Made by a program: the position numbers and the translations under genes | The notes under the pieces: generated by a model | What the model was told of the DNA's origin: nothing | Databases searched by the model: none | What the model saw: only the letters and a program-made list of their open reading frames with translations | Part shown: positions 1 through 11,869 of the stretch, in pieces | Layout: each line of letters starts with the position of its first letter | How positions within the stretch are numbered: the first letter of the stretch is position 1 | Assembly: GCA_963556255.1 (NCBI GenBank) | Contig: OY744610.1 | Location: 12,955,088-13,019,087 of the forward strand | From: Allolobophora icterica | Lineage: Eukaryota > Annelida > Clitellata > Crassiclitellata > Lumbricidae | DNA length: 64,000 nucleotides | Direction of reading: 5' to 3'

Positions 1-795
1 GCCCATGAAGCTACATATAAAATATACACAATAATTTCTGTTTTGATGTATATTTACTAAACTCATGGGCGTAACTTTGGTCTAAAAAGTGGGGGTACCA
101 ATTTCTTCTCCACTTTCGCTTTGGCATGGATATCATTTTGGACATATTATGCATAACTGTAATAGTAAATTAGTAGCAGTAATAATAGTAGCGGGTAGTA
201 GTAATAGCAGCAGCAGTAGTAGTAGCAGCAACAACAGCAATAGTGGTAAAAATAATATCAATAAGGGCCTATACTGCTCTGTAATGTGTTTTCAGTTTTG
301 AGGGATCACTTGTTCCTTGGGAAGAATATGCGGCTGAAGCAGCTCATTGTACACATACCAAATCACATGAATGTCAGATCATGTGGATTGTGTCAATAAA
401 AACAAGCCATCTTTTTTATTGTTTGTACCACTGTACAGAGCATTAATCAGTTATGTACATTTCAGTAGACATTGTACAGCACAAACAAAAAGAGAACCAA
501 AAAGGCACCAAGGTCCCGCTACTTAGGGCACCCTGTGCATCATTATATAATATACATGGTTTGTTGACACCTACTGAAGCTATTTTTCATGACAAATTAG
601 GTACAACGTTTGTTAAAGCAAAGTACGAGGTAAAAGAACAAAACGTGGAGTCACAAATCGGAGTCCATCGTAAAGACAAGACAAAATATAAGCTATCATG
701 GTACAACAAACAAAACAATAAAGTTTGATAGGGGCTTAGGCCATACATCATTTTTGTCACCCTTCTTAACAACTCGAAAGCACTCTATGCCTTAA
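1..795. other. No gene recognised; short AGC/AGT repeat
   Basis: I see no convincing gene here. A short run of AGT/AGC/AAC triplets lies near 178-245. An open frame of 91 codons at 453-728 (plus) shows no domain I recognise and no clear splice context, so I do not call it a gene. Confidence 0.5.
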
Positions 796-922
796 AACGG
801 CACTGCACACACCTACACACACACACACCACACCTACACAGACACCACACACACCCACACCCCCACACACCACACATACCACACACATACCACACACATA
901 CCACACACATACCACACACATA

Positions 923-966
<44 letters not shown>

Positions 967-1255
967 ACACAACACATGAGACAGCGTAAGGGCTTACGGG
1001 GTTTTACGCCACGCCAGGGACCCACCTGCCAACAAAGGGCTTACGGGGTTTTACGCCATGCTGACTCACACACACACGCACACCACATACACCTACCCAC
1101 ACACACACACCCACACACACACCTACACACCCACACACACCTACACCGCACACACACCACACCCACACACACCACACACGCCTACCCACACTCACCTACC
1201 CACACACACATACCTGCACACACCCACACACACCACACCCACACACCACACCAAA
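796..1255. repeat. (CA)n-rich microsatellite block
   Basis: Two long tracts of CA, CACAC and CACC runs (796-970 and about 1064-1250). They are separated by about 90 bases holding two copies of a motif beginning GGGCTTACGGGGTTTTACGCC. All reading frames across the tracts are His/Thr or Val/Cys repeats with no coding value. Confidence 0.95.
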
Positions 1256-1369
1256 CCGACAACACAGAGCCAAGTGCACCCGAAACCTGCATCAGAATCC
1301 ATCTCTCGTAACCCCCACAAATTACGCTATAACTTATTAAATAAAACAATTTATGACGGACATGAAAGT

Positions 1370-1618
1370 TCAGTTTAATTGTTTGCCTTTGGCATTGCTG
1401 TACTTTAAGCGCTTCTGTACTGCAACAGCACGATCAACAACAACATCCATTTTCCTTTTCAGAGATCTTGGACTATCTTTTATCGAATAGGAGTGATCCT
1501 TCTCAGGCAGTACAACTGTAGGCAATGTTAACGGTGCACACGGTTCTGACATGTGTGTATTCATGGCAGCCTCAACTTGCTGCAATCGCTCTTTCGGGGG
1601 TTTCCGAGACTTCACAAC
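1370..1618 (-). CDS. THAP-protein downstream exon (C-terminal part)
   Basis: On the minus strand an acceptor-like GTGTTAG precedes an open exon of about 82 codons ending in TGA at 1370. It is lysine/arginine-rich, with a segment reading SPRSLKRKMDVVVDR and then QKRLKYS. That basic helical stretch after a THAP zinc finger is typical of the family, and a THAP domain lies upstream on the same strand (2255-2436). I infer this is the last exon of that gene. The THAP exon carries a frameshift, so the gene is probably a pseudogene or a transposon-derived THAP copy. Confidence 0.5.
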   Translation of the reverse strand, partial: VVKSRKPPKERLQQVEAAMNTHMSEPCAPLTLPTVVLPEKDHSYSIKDSPRSLKRKMDVVVDRAVAVQKRLKYSNAKGKQLN

Positions 1619-2084
1619 CTAACACAGCAACAAGCAACATAAAATCAAGAATACAGCTGATAATGGAAAACATACATGTGGTTGATAGGCTGTTCAGAGG
1701 TAGCCCTAACCCAGAACATACTATTGTGCTATGTATTATTGTATCCTTGCGTTTTTCTCTGGATGGTTACCAAAAAGATGAAATGAATGTGCTTGTGCTT
1801 TTGACACATCTCTGTAAACACGTCAGGTGCCAGGTATGGGCTGGGACTGAATTTATGCACTATATAAATCCAATGTTCCTTGTAAAAGTACATATTTGAC
1901 ATATTTCACTGGCTCTGGACTTGGATCAAGGGATGTCTAAGTGGTGTCCTGTGCTTTGCTGACTTATACAAACTACTATCATGGTCTAAAACGATGTTAC
2001 CATGTTTATAATTGTCTATATTTCATAATAGCAGCATAAATCAACAACAGCTTTACAAAACAATAAATATATTAATTAACGGTG

Positions 2085-2142
2085 TGCACAATTCTGACAT
2101 CTGTCTATTCATGGTGGCCTCAACTTGCTGCAGTCACTCTTA
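2085..2142 (-). pseudogene. Duplicated fragment of the THAP downstream exon
   Basis: About 58 bases here closely match 1530-1588 within the downstream exon: GTGCACA..TTCTGACAT, then CATGG..GCCTCAACTTGCTGCA. The copy lies inside the presumed intron, next to a TTAATTAATTAA run, and has no intact frame. It is a partial exon duplication. Confidence 0.6.
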
Positions 2143-2254
2143 ATTAATTAATTAAATTATCCTCAGTTCACCAGTATAAATAAATAATAGCTGACAGATG
2201 GGTATGAAGTAAAAAGTTGTTGCAGGAAAAATCAGTATGGAAAGAAACCTTAAC

Positions 2255-2436
2255 AAGGTGATCAGATAAGGTAAAGATGGTTGGCACAGATCCAGGATGA
2301 AGTCGGTCCAGTTCGATCAAAGCAGCTTGGCTGAAAGTGATCAGAGCAAACGACCAATTTCTTTGATGGTGCAAAACTTTCTCGATGCATATTGTTCACC
2401 CACTGTTTCAGCAGTTCCGGGTGGGAATGTGGAAAT
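2255..2436 (-). pseudogene. THAP zinc-finger exon with frameshift
   Basis: After a minus-strand acceptor (ATATCAACAG) the exon encodes the second half of a THAP DNA-binding zinc finger: FPHSHPELLKQWVNNM, then KKLVVCSDHFQPSCFD with the CSDHF core. Known THAP domains bind DNA through a C2CH zinc centre and end in an AVPTIF-like motif. Here the matching GSVPTIF segment is present but in the next reading frame, so a one-base frameshift separates the zinc core from the terminal motif. The first Cys pair would be in an upstream exon that I could not find. The frameshift could be a real lesion or an assembly error. Confidence 0.65.
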
Positions 2437-2499
2437 CTGTTGATATATTCAGCATATTCACAAATTTCAATTAGTAAATATGCGTTGTACAAATTGCAA

Positions 2500-3380
2500 A
2501 TATTTATTATACATCTATATAAGAATTTTGGGTGAGGAATTGTGATTAAGATGCGAAACTGGCAACTTTAAAGGTGCATGATGCAATGGTTTGGGATGAT
2601 GTTTGGGACGTGAAAGTGGGGGTCTTCCCGAATCCCCGATAGTGGTGGATAAGCAAAATTGTTTGAATTCCTGAAAACAATTGTCTGCCATTTGTTCGAA
2701 TACTGAAAACTACTATGGATTAGCCGGCCAATATCCTGAATAGGGTAAAAATAGCTTCCCGGCGAAGTTCTGTTTCGGGAATTAGCCGCGAACCCGTCTA
2801 AGCGATAGGCCTATGGGTATTTCGCGTGATTGAAGTCCGTATTCACTTGAATTTATTTACATTTTCATCAGAACTCCGCTCACGCAGTACTAAAATAGTC
2901 AGTAAATAGGCATACTCACACATGAAACGACTGTGGTGCTCCTTTAAATTGCTGATTAGAACAGTTTATAGCCGCGCAACAAGGCATCTTCAGTCAACAT
3001 TCGACAACACTCAGAGGAGCAAGATGGCAGGTCGCTGACCTCACTTCTCAGCCCCCTTAGCGCAATCCAGGTCTAAATATAGATATCGATGGATCGGAAG
3101 CGTCCGATTGGTGATAGGACGACAGAGGGTGAATACCCAAGAGCCTCTGCTTGGAACTGTTGCGGTGACTCTTATCTGATCAGTCTGTTGCAGTGCGTGC
3201 GTTGCAGTTGGTGTAAGCTTAGTGCTGCTGAAGCAAATTAAATAGCCTACTGAGCGCATATTATTCGTTGAAGTGTGATTGTAGTTGAAGTTTAACTGTA
3301 GTTGAAGTTTTGTTGCTGTATTTGTGAAGGTAAAATATTAACTTTTATTTCGTCGAAAATAATGTGTTACGTCACTTACG
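2500..3380. other. No gene recognised
   Basis: AT-rich intergenic or 5' flanking DNA. Short minus-strand open frames show no family resemblance. It may include the first exon of the THAP gene, which I could not identify. Confidence 0.4.
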
Positions 3381-3385
3381 TGTAC

Positions 3386-3443
3386 ACAACATTATATGGA
3401 CGGAATGGTGTATAGGTGGATGTACAGTCGACGCCGCTTAAGT
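3386..3443 (+). repeat. Partial copy of the foldback-element arm
   Basis: A stretch ending GTCGACGCCGCTTAAG matches the inner part of the foldback left arm at about 3690-3744 in direct orientation, with a few substitutions. The reverse complement occurs in the right arm. Confidence 0.7.
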
Positions 3444-3454
3444 GCAGTGTGTCC

Positions 3455-3575
3455 CTATGGTTATGGACATCCCTCGTATGCGCTCTTCCACGGCCGAAAC
3501 CAGGAGCTTCGCCTATTTGGGTCCCTGTGCTTGGAACTGTCTCCAGTGTGAAAACTGTTGAAAAAACTGGGGGGA
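3455..3575 (+). mobile_element. CR1/L2-like LINE C-terminal fragment
   Basis: The plus strand reads TAETRSFAYLGPCAWNCL. This resembles the conserved tail of CR1/L2-type reverse transcriptase frames (a block of the type 'RSFAxxGPxxWNxL'). The same block occurs in the LINE copy near 39610-39670. Stops and indels show decay. Confidence 0.5.
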
Positions 3576-3615
3576 GGTAGACTTTGATGAGTTTGATCCA
3601 TGTGGAATAAAAGTT

Positions 3616-4416
3616 AAATAAAAATTGGACGCACAACCCTCCCGTCTCCTCCCATCCACACCCGTCCCCTGTCTGCCACTCGTAGTCATACACTTTATAT
3701 GGATGGAATGGTGTATAGATGGATGTACAGTCGACGCCGCTTAAAAGCTTTGGAATAGCCTAACCTGCCCCCTTGACATACGTCAGTTGGCTAATCCCGA
3801 CTTTAATATTTAAGACTCGACTACGTAGGCACCTATTGAACATCGACTGAGTTTCCTTCGTCACTTATCTAGTTGCACACGATCGCAAGTGTGACTAGGG
3901 TCACCTAAAACGAAACAGTACCATTGAGAATATGACTGAAAATGGTGAAAGAAAATAACCTTTATTATCTTTAATTAGGTAGTTTAGTTAAGTTAGTTAA
4001 GGTACGCAAACTATCCGTTTCTATGTTGCCTCTATGTAAGTAAAAGTTGATGCCGATTGCCTCAACTGCATAAGAACAGGGAAAAGAGGCTATTTTCTTT
4101 CAAAATTTTCAGTCATATTCTCAATGGTACTGTTTCGTTTTAGGTGATCCTAGTTAGCGGGACGAATAGGCCTATCCCTTAGGAGCCACCTAAGACGAAA
4201 CGTGCCTACGTAGTCGAGTCTTAAATATTAAAGTCGGGATTAGCCAACTGACGTATGTCAAGGGGCAGGTTAGGCTATTCCAAAGCTTTCAAGCGGCGTC
4301 GACTGTACATCCATCTATACACCATTCCATCCATATAAAGTGTATGACTACGAGTGGCAGACAGGGGACGGGTGTGGATGGGAGGAGACGGGAGGGTTGT
4401 GCGTCCAATTTTTATT
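3616..4416. mobile_element. Foldback element with ~216-bp inverted arms
   Basis: Bases 3616-3832 and 4202-4416 are near-perfect reverse complements, with only a couple of substitutions or one-base gaps seen, separated by about 369 bases. The arms begin AAATAAAAATTGGAC and end GACTACGTAGGCAC. Inside the spacer a second, smaller inverted pair (about 3905-3942 and 4107-4145) carries CAGTACCATTGAGAATATG. A further direct copy of that block follows the right arm (about 4415-4500). No open frame suggests a transposase, so this is a non-autonomous foldback-type element. Confidence 0.8.
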
Positions 4417-4576
4417 TTCAGTCATATTCTCAATGGTACTGTTTCGTTTTAGGTGACCCTAGTTAGCGGGACGAATAGGCCTATCCCTTAGGGGTCACCT
4501 TTTGTCACCAGTGACAAGACTGCTGTTATACATTTACTGTACTCTGTCATAATTGTCATTTGGTAACAGTAAAGTT

Positions 4577-4695
<119 letters not shown>

Positions 4696-4804
4696 GTTAG
4701 GCCTATCCGTATTTTTGTAAACTGAGAAAATTCAAGATGGAGTAGAAAGTTTGAACTCCTTAAAGTGATGACATCACCAGATTTATTAGCATACAATTCA
4801 CTTT

Positions 4805-5530
4805 CATTCATTCATTCGAGTATTTATATAGCACCTCTTCAAGGGGCTATTCAGAGGTGCTCCCGACTCCAGCACGGCCAAACAAGACAGTTTTCAATCG
4901 AGTTTAGAATGTATCAGAGGGAGGTCTTGGAAGCAGGCGCAGCTCTGGAGGGAGTCCGTTCCATGCCGTCGGGCCCACCACTGAAAAAGCACGATTCTGC
5001 GTGATGGCTGTGCGAGCAAAAGGCATAATTAGCACCCCTGACGGGCAGCCAATGCAGGACCTCAGGGCGTCCTGAGACCTGAGAAAATTTAGGTATTCGG
5101 CCAATTAGGCGCGCAGCAGAGGGTTGCACTCGATCGAGGCACGCTACACGACTAGAAGGTAGGCCATAGTAAAGTGAGGAACAGTAGTCAAGTCGAGCAG
5201 TGATAAAGGAGTGTCCTAAGGTAGAAATTGCGCCATGGGTGTGAGCGAGCAACAGTGCGAAGCTGGCGCAGCTGGTAGTAGCAGGTGCGGGCAAGGCGAT
5301 GGAGATGAGGTGTAAGAGTAAGCCCCTGATCTAGCAGGGCCCCAAGGTCGCAAACTACCGCAGAAAAACCTATCTTTTGCAATACGATTTTTCCCAACAA
5401 GAAAGTTAACGAATGCTTTCTAGATTTCAAACCTGCAAACGGATTAGTTGCGCAGTCACTGTCAGGGCTTATTTTAGGCTTTACATAGATAGGGTTTAGA
5501 CATCGGGTCATATTTAGCGGGTCAAGGTAT
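4805..5530 (-). mobile_element. CR1/L2-like LINE, 3' half (reverse transcriptase tail)
   Basis: Minus-strand frames carry recognisable RT-tail blocks in order: LTPHLHRLARTCYYQLRQLR, then FITARLDYCSSLYYGLP, then RVQPSAARLIG, then LHWLPV. They are spread over frames by indels, so the copy is dead. The 3' end, at the low-coordinate side, carries the AGGTGCTATATAAATACTCG-type tail followed by ATGA repeats, as in other copies in the window. Confidence 0.8.
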
Positions 5531-6110
5531 ATGAATATGATGGTTCAAATGTAATGAACAGGATCATAACGAGCGGTGTAAATAAGGATGTTTACTGTAT
5601 AGTAGCTGGCAAGGCAGTCAGCTCCTTTGGCCATTTAGTTCCAATCTTATGCACATTAATTGAATTTAATTTTAATTGATGCACAACTGCACATAAATCT
5701 ATCTCAGATGCTAGGGATTTTTTAAATTACTTGAAAGGTTATGTTTTTGCTTCAAGTTCTTTTATCTATAAGAAATGGGCTGAAGCACAGAGTGAATTAT
5801 ATTCAGAGGAACCGGTGAGGCAACTCAAGGGGCTCAGTAACACTTGATGGTTATATGCATTCTGAACTACCCAAACAGTGTCTGTAAAATTCCCAGGCAT
5901 CGTTATGAAGTGGACACATGTGCAACAGACTGCATTTAGGCAACTTATCTACTATCCAATTATTGATCTATCATTTCCGAACTAAATGGACAATTCTCTG
6001 ACTTTTCGCTTACTGGTATGATTGGTAATAAATCATTAACGCTAAAACACGACTTTCTTAAATCATGATAATAATGAGTATGTTGCACTGTTGTATAGCT
6101 GTAATATTAT
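5531..6110. other. No gene recognised
   Basis: AT-rich sequence with short open frames only; nothing I can name. Confidence 0.5.
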
Positions 6111-6111
6111 G

Positions 6112-6406
6112 TTGAAGACCTTAGCCATGAAATTCCTCATGATTAACATGGATGCCATTGTGAACGAGTTTGATTTTAACATTCGTTAACTTGCACTCCA
6201 TTGAGCGTATGTATTCTTTATAGTTTATATGGTTTCTTTTAATAAAGCGAGTGTGTATCCATTTTGTCTTTAACTTTAACTGTAATTTTTGTATCCATAT
6301 TGTCTTTAACTTTAACTGTAATATTATGTTGAAGACCTTAGCCATGAAATTCATCATGATTAACATGGATGCCATTGTGAACGAGTTTGATTTTAACATT
6401 CGTTGA
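6112..6406. repeat. Two direct copies of an ~78-bp unit
   Basis: GAAGACCTTAGCCATGAAAT and the following roughly 60 bases occur at about 6112-6190 and again at about 6330-6406 with one or two differences. Between them TTGTCTTTAACTTTAACTGTAA is also repeated twice. No coding role is seen. Confidence 0.8.
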
Positions 6407-6824
6407 GGTTGTTGAGGTTAACCAATTCATGTAGGCCTAGGTCCAATACAGTTCTCTTATCACCACTCTCAGTTTTGACGATGTCGGACATCCAACTGCC
6501 TAGCCCCTGTGTCAGGTTCCCCGGCCCCTCCGTGGCCCCCCTGTTGGAAAAGCCTAGAGCCGCCACTGGAACCCACCCTCACCTAGTCGGGCCGTGAACC
6601 ACCCTGAGAGAGGGCCCGTGGAGAAAAGAACCTATCCATTCAAGAAAATTCCCTGACAGCCCAAACGAGACATGCAACCGCTTAAGAAGTATTTCGTGAT
6701 CGACAGTGTCGACACCGGCGCTGACGTCGAACAAGGCTCACGCGGTCACAAATCTCACAATAAACCAGATCATTACTTTACTAGTAACCGACAAAGTGAA
6801 TTGTGAAAGGAAATGCTCAAATAT

Positions 6825-6960
6825 ATGCACAATATAATCACACTAGCACAACTGGGGGGTTGTAACCGACCCCCTAGGGTGTGCAATGAAGACTTGACTG
6901 GAGGGGTCCTAAGAAAGACTAGGGGTTTGATTCCCGGTTGAACCCCCAACCCCCGACAAA
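6825..6960. repeat. Dispersed repeat, copy 1
   Basis: The segment with CACTAGCACAACTG, GTGTGCAATGAA and GGTCCTAAGAAAGACTA recurs at 11396-11515 with small deletions. It is an unclassified interspersed repeat. The remaining sequence from 6961 to 7925 shows no recognisable gene. Confidence 0.7.
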
Positions 6961-7929
6961 AGAACCAAAGCAAGGAGCAATTTAGGAGCCTGGTAGATGC
7001 AATCTCCATTCACACATAGTGAGAGTCTTGAATCATTTCAATCAACCATCTTTGTGACTTGTTATAAACTGAGAATAAGATTTCATTTATGTTTTTAGCT
7101 GCATGGATCATGGACAATCCAGCTAACATACTTTTATAAACCCGAATGAAACTGGGTACCTTTCTAAAATGTATTATTTGTATCAAATTGAATTGACATT
7201 TAGTAAGTAGGTAATATCTTTAATTTTCAATCATGAAAAGCACACAGTTGGCTGTAAAAAAATAAATTAATAAATATGAAATTATAAGCCTAGCAAATAG
7301 AATGTGCAAAGTCAAAGAACAAACATTATATTAGAGTATGGCATTTTAAATATGTTTTGTTTTACGAATTCTCATTTAATTTTTGAAAGCGCAAGGTCAT
7401 GACCTCTGAGTCATACGTCTCACCCACTAGTGGTTTTTATTGGAGGCAACAGCTAGTGCAGCACCTGATCTCAATTCTTCAGTACACCACACAAGGCTTG
7501 GTTAGCCACAAATTTTTTTATGATCTTGTGCAATTTGAAATACTTGGCACCCTAAATCTGAAGGGATTTTGTATGAAACATGTTATTATTAACAGATACT
7601 TCATGAGTGCCAGCTTCGATTCAAAAAGAAGCTCAGATGGGAAACGGACAAGAATTTACCTTAGTACATTCCAAAATACCTTCAGCATAAAAACGGAGTG
7701 CATTTATGCCAGTCATCAATTCCTCCCTACGAAACTGTTTGGAAGAACAGAAAAAAGGTAAGGTCACACGCAAGACTTGTATAAATTAATTAAAAGTATG
7801 TATTTCATAATATCATTTTGGCGAGGTGAAAGAAGTTTGTCGGTTTACTGACACTTTTGCTCTCTAATTGATTTTGGACAATTTCTTCCCTTATAGAAAT
7901 TATTATTATATTATTAAAGCAGTTTTTTA

Positions 7930-8205
7930 TAGAGTCCCTCAAGGTTGCTTACTCAGTGGAGGACATCCATGGGATGCGGCCTACAGTCCGGGAGACCGTC
8001 ATTTATGGCACTACAGTAGTCCAGCCGAGAAACAACAAATGCATGGACAAACGTGGAAGCTGCACCGGGGGACAAAGAACGAGAAATCACCTTGAGCTGC
8101 CTGTGTTGGTAATAGCAGCTACGGGAGAGAAGATATATGTGCCGCGTGAATGCAAGTTCCTGGTCCAGGATGACTCCCAAGTCCTGGACCCAGGTCGAGA
8201 AAGAA
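7930..8205 (-). mobile_element. CR1/L2-like LINE tail fragment
   Basis: The minus strand reads GVILDQELAFTRHI, SRSCYYQHRQL and VVSRLDYCSAIN, the conserved block just after the reverse transcriptase thumb in CR1/L2-like elements. Both ends are truncated. Confidence 0.75.
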
Positions 8206-8219
8206 AGGTGTAGGAAATA

Positions 8220-8510
8220 TCACATGTATTTCAGATGTGAAATTGAAACTTCACATCTGAAATACATGTGACAATCAATTTTCACATGTGAAAAACAGGT
8301 TGACACATGTGAAATTGAAACTTCACATGTGTCAACCTGTTTTTCACATGTGAAAACTGCTTTCATTTGTGGAATTTCACGAGACATGTGGAATGTCACA
8401 TTCCACATGTGACTTTTTGTGTGTGAAATTTAACTTGTTCTATTTTCACATATGAAATACCGTATTTCACATGTGATGTGAAATCCCAGTTTTCACGTGT
8501 GATTCTCATA
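8220..8510. repeat. Cluster of perfect hairpins built on TTCACATGTGAA
   Basis: Two perfect inverted repeats lie side by side: arms 8220-8241/8250-8271 (22 bases) and 8279-8313/8322-8356 (35 bases). Both have the same 8-base loop, ATTGAAAC. More palindromic TTCACATGTGAA-like words continue to about 8510. There is no coding sequence. Confidence 0.9.
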
Positions 8511-8734
8511 TTTTATTTGGAGAATTATCTTGAGCAAATTATTTCAAAAGAATTTTAAATCTGTTGTAGATGTTGAGACATGTGCAGCAATTCTGCATCT
8601 GCCTGTTGTTAATGGGGAAAATGAGATGTTTCTGCCTTCTCAATGAGGTAAGAGTTTAGCACTATATGCAATAAATGCCATGTGTTTCAAGTTGGCGTGC
8701 ACTCATTTGGTCTTGTTGGGAAATTTTTCAACAT

Positions 8735-8751
8735 CAATAATAATAATGATG

Positions 8752-8785
<34 letters not shown>

Positions 8786-8835
8786 CTTCATAATAATAAT
8801 AATACCTTCATAATAATAATAATAATACCTCTTAC
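8735..8835. repeat. (AAT)n microsatellite
   Basis: AAT/GAT triplets interrupted by two TACCTTCAT inserts. Confidence 0.9.
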
Positions 8836-9148
8836 CTTCATGCAACGTCCGCGACATCAGGAGCAGCAGCGGAACTAGCGGCCACGAGAAAGAACAACAA
8901 GTACAGCCAGATCCGCGCAGACCACTTTTTTGTCCCTCTAGCTTTCGAGACCTTAGGCCCTATCAATGACGACGGAATGGCCCTTATAAAAGACTTGGGG
9001 AGATACTTAGCGTTAACCACCGGAGACCCTAGGGAGACTTGTTATCTACTCCAGCGGTTGTCAATCACCATACAACGCTTCAATGCTGTTGCCTTCATAG
9101 GAACTTTCATGCGGCCAGAACTTGTCGAATGATGTTTTAAAAAAATAA

Positions 9149-9149
<1 letters not shown>

Positions 9150-9226
<77 letters not shown>

Positions 9227-9545
9227 CTTTTCTTTATTTAAGCGCCTGCTAACCGCACTGCGCTGTACAGTGAACATACATAGAGTAGAAACAGGATCAA
9301 CGCAGGGCGCCTTACATACATGTATAGTTGTATACAGTAGAAGCACATGATAACAGTTTTACAGGAGTCGAATATAACTGTTTATACGGCAGCCATCAGG
9401 GCGCCAATCACGGCCTACTATTCATTTAACCACCGCCACCTAGCGGGTGGAAGGTTGAATAAACCTTATGGGGCTACGGGATTCGATCTTGGTACCTACT
9501 GCTCATCACGCCAGTGTGTTATGCATTACTCTACTGGCCCCCCAA
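9150..9545 (-). mobile_element. tRNA-derived SINE, copy 1, with (AAT)n tail
   Basis: Read on the minus strand, the segment starting near 9545 resembles a tRNA head, with a B-box-like AGATCGAATCCCG and an A-box-like block before it. A body follows that shares TATACGGCAGCCAT and GGGCGCC words with the second copy at 30240-30815. The low-coordinate end is an (AAT)n run (about 9151-9225), consistent with a SINE 3' tail. Confidence 0.55.
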
Positions 9546-9844
9546 TAACACATGTATCATCATTGCTTCTTTACTGTTTCATTACTAATGATTACCACTC
9601 ATATTTTGGTATTCGTGCATGTAAATAACTGAAGCACGCTGGGCGTCTGCTAGAGCTTACTGAATGATGCAAACTTTGATGTAAAGAGGGGATTTTGTTT
9701 TATTCTGACTTATCAAAAGCATGCTAGGCGAGTATCATTTGTCTAGAGGTTAAGTGCTTGGTTAGTCCTTTTTTGGCTTGCACACGGTTTTAGCCTTTAG
9801 GCAATATTAAGAAATTATGCTGCTACAACTATATTTACTCGTCT

Positions 9845-10250
9845 CATATTTCCTCTTTTATGCTTAGTCGTCTTCATTGGCTTCCTCTTACTGCTCGGAT
9901 TCAGCTTAAGGTTCTCACTTTGGTCCTTCGGTCTTATACAGGCTTCGCACCCAAGTACCTCTGTGACCTCGTTCGTCCGCCAGTTTCGGCTGCTTCCCTT
10001 CGTCCATTACGATCGCTGAATCGCCATGATCTTTTTGTCCCATGAGCAAGGACTACTATGGCCAAAACTCGAGCCTTTTCTTGCATTGGTTGAATCAACT
10101 CCCTCCTTTGACACGTGCCCCTTTCTTAGTTAGTGGCCCAAGTGCCTCTTTCTGCCTTTTTATTCAAATGTTGGGTCTTTCGCACTGGGAACGCCTCTGG
10201 TTAGCGAACAATTTGAGGTGCGCTTTACAAATGTTCTGATACATTACAAT
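9845..10250 (+). mobile_element. CR1/L2-like LINE 3' end
   Basis: Starts with LHWLPLTARIQLKVLTLV, continues through YTGFAPKYLCDLV and a 'LxxLPPLTR'-like block, and ends in GAGGTGCGCTTTACAAATG. That ending resembles the terminal tail of the other LINE copies. Frames are broken. Confidence 0.75.
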
Positions 10251-10893
10251 ACCCATTTCAGTCCTTATTCAGCAATATGGCTGTCTTTAGTTGTGAAGGT
10301 TAATGGCTAAATCGATTTATCCACATCAGATTTTTTTGCTGTTTAAATTTCATATATTTTCTGACTTGTTCAACTCACGTAATGGTATGAACAGTATTAA
10401 GTTATAATTTTATGTTAAGCACAATATTTAGGATCTTTAAAGCAGAACTTTGTTGAATTTAAGTTTTCGATGTTTTTAGGAGTCGTCAGCAAATTAACCA
10501 ATGATTTATCTCCGTAAAATGAATGAGATGGTCTCAAGCATCGCTGTCAGAGCAGGTGGCAAAGAGGTGTTTCATAGACTGCGGACCTTCCGCAGGCTCT
10601 CTGCTGTCTGATTGTCACTTATTTTATTCTGGACATGACATTCCCTTCTGCTTTTGGTCTATCTGCATAGTTGAAAAATGGTTACGTGTTAACATTTATA
10701 ACCTTCTCTGAATTACTAACTGTTTACGGATAACACTAAACATGTCCTTAAACTGATGATGGTAAAAATATGTCTGTGATGATCATACTTTCACCAGACA
10801 GATTAATTTGGTGATGTCAACAAGTATAACAAAGATAGTTCTTAATGAAGGGTATTTTGTCACTGCTACTGTTGTTATTAATTAATGCAATTA
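10251..10893. other. No gene recognised
   Basis: Nothing beyond short chance frames. Confidence 0.5.
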
Positions 10894-11015
<122 letters not shown>

Positions 11016-11395
11016 TCAAAGTTGTGATTGTATAACATTGCTACAAACATCTTTATTAATAGAATTTAATTCAAGATTGGTACTATTGTTATTGACATCC
11101 TAGTTAAATATTTTGCATCAATATAGTTGTCTTAAGTTCAGGGTCTATATGCTGAAATATTCTTCACTATAAGCATCGCTTCCTTCAATCATGTTAAGAA
11201 CTCTCTCTAAATCTGGACAATTCTATTATGATGTTTAATAACGTAAACAAACCCAATATGGAAACAGAGGCCTAACCTTGTATAAGTTATGTATGCCTTT
11301 GTAGGGCTATGATTGTACTTTAATGCCTGATTATGTTTGTTATTGATATGTGATTAAGTACAATAAAGAAGAATATATATGAGTCAAACAATGCT

Positions 11396-11545
11396 ATATC
11401 ACACTAGCACAACTGAGGAATTGGAAACAACCCCCTGGGTGTGCAATGAAAACTTAACTGTGGGGTCCTAAGAAAGACTAAGGGTTTCAACCCCCGACAA
11501 TTGCCACCCTGGGCAACATGGAGAACTTGCACTTGCAATCGAAAC
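11396..11545. repeat. Dispersed repeat, copy 2
   Basis: Matches 6825-6960 (CACTAGCACAACTG, GTGTGCAATGAA, GGTCCTAAGAAAGACTA). Confidence 0.7.
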
Positions 11546-11869
11546 TTCGTATGAACAGTTACTTGTTATGAACTGTTAATCTTGTCTCGGTACATATGGT
11601 GATATATTGCATTAATAAAAATCATTTCTAATACAATGCATTGTCAATAATTGGTAGGAAAAGGTACCAGTGTGTACTTAGTTCTCAGAGATTAATTATT
11701 ATTGGTAAATTCATAGAGTACTAAGCTGAAGATTGTATTAGTAAATTTATCATTGAAATTTTCTTGTTCTAGTATTATAGTACGGTATTAAATATTTCAC
11801 TAATTACTACCACTGAAGAAAATCTCAAGGTTCCATCTACAGAATCCTACCAATCCATGGAAGTAACAC

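Noticed and set aside
453..728. 91-codon plus-strand frame
   Set aside because: No recognisable domain, no neighbouring exons, and a length reachable by chance in AT-rich DNA.
766..1378. Cys/Val-rich and His/Thr-rich frames
   Set aside because: Frames through (CA)n repeats; low-complexity composition in every frame.
8220..8410. Possible CRISPR-like array because of regular palindromes and the loop ATTGAAAC
   Set aside because: The host is clearly an animal genome, spacing is irregular, and no unique spacers alternate with a constant repeat.
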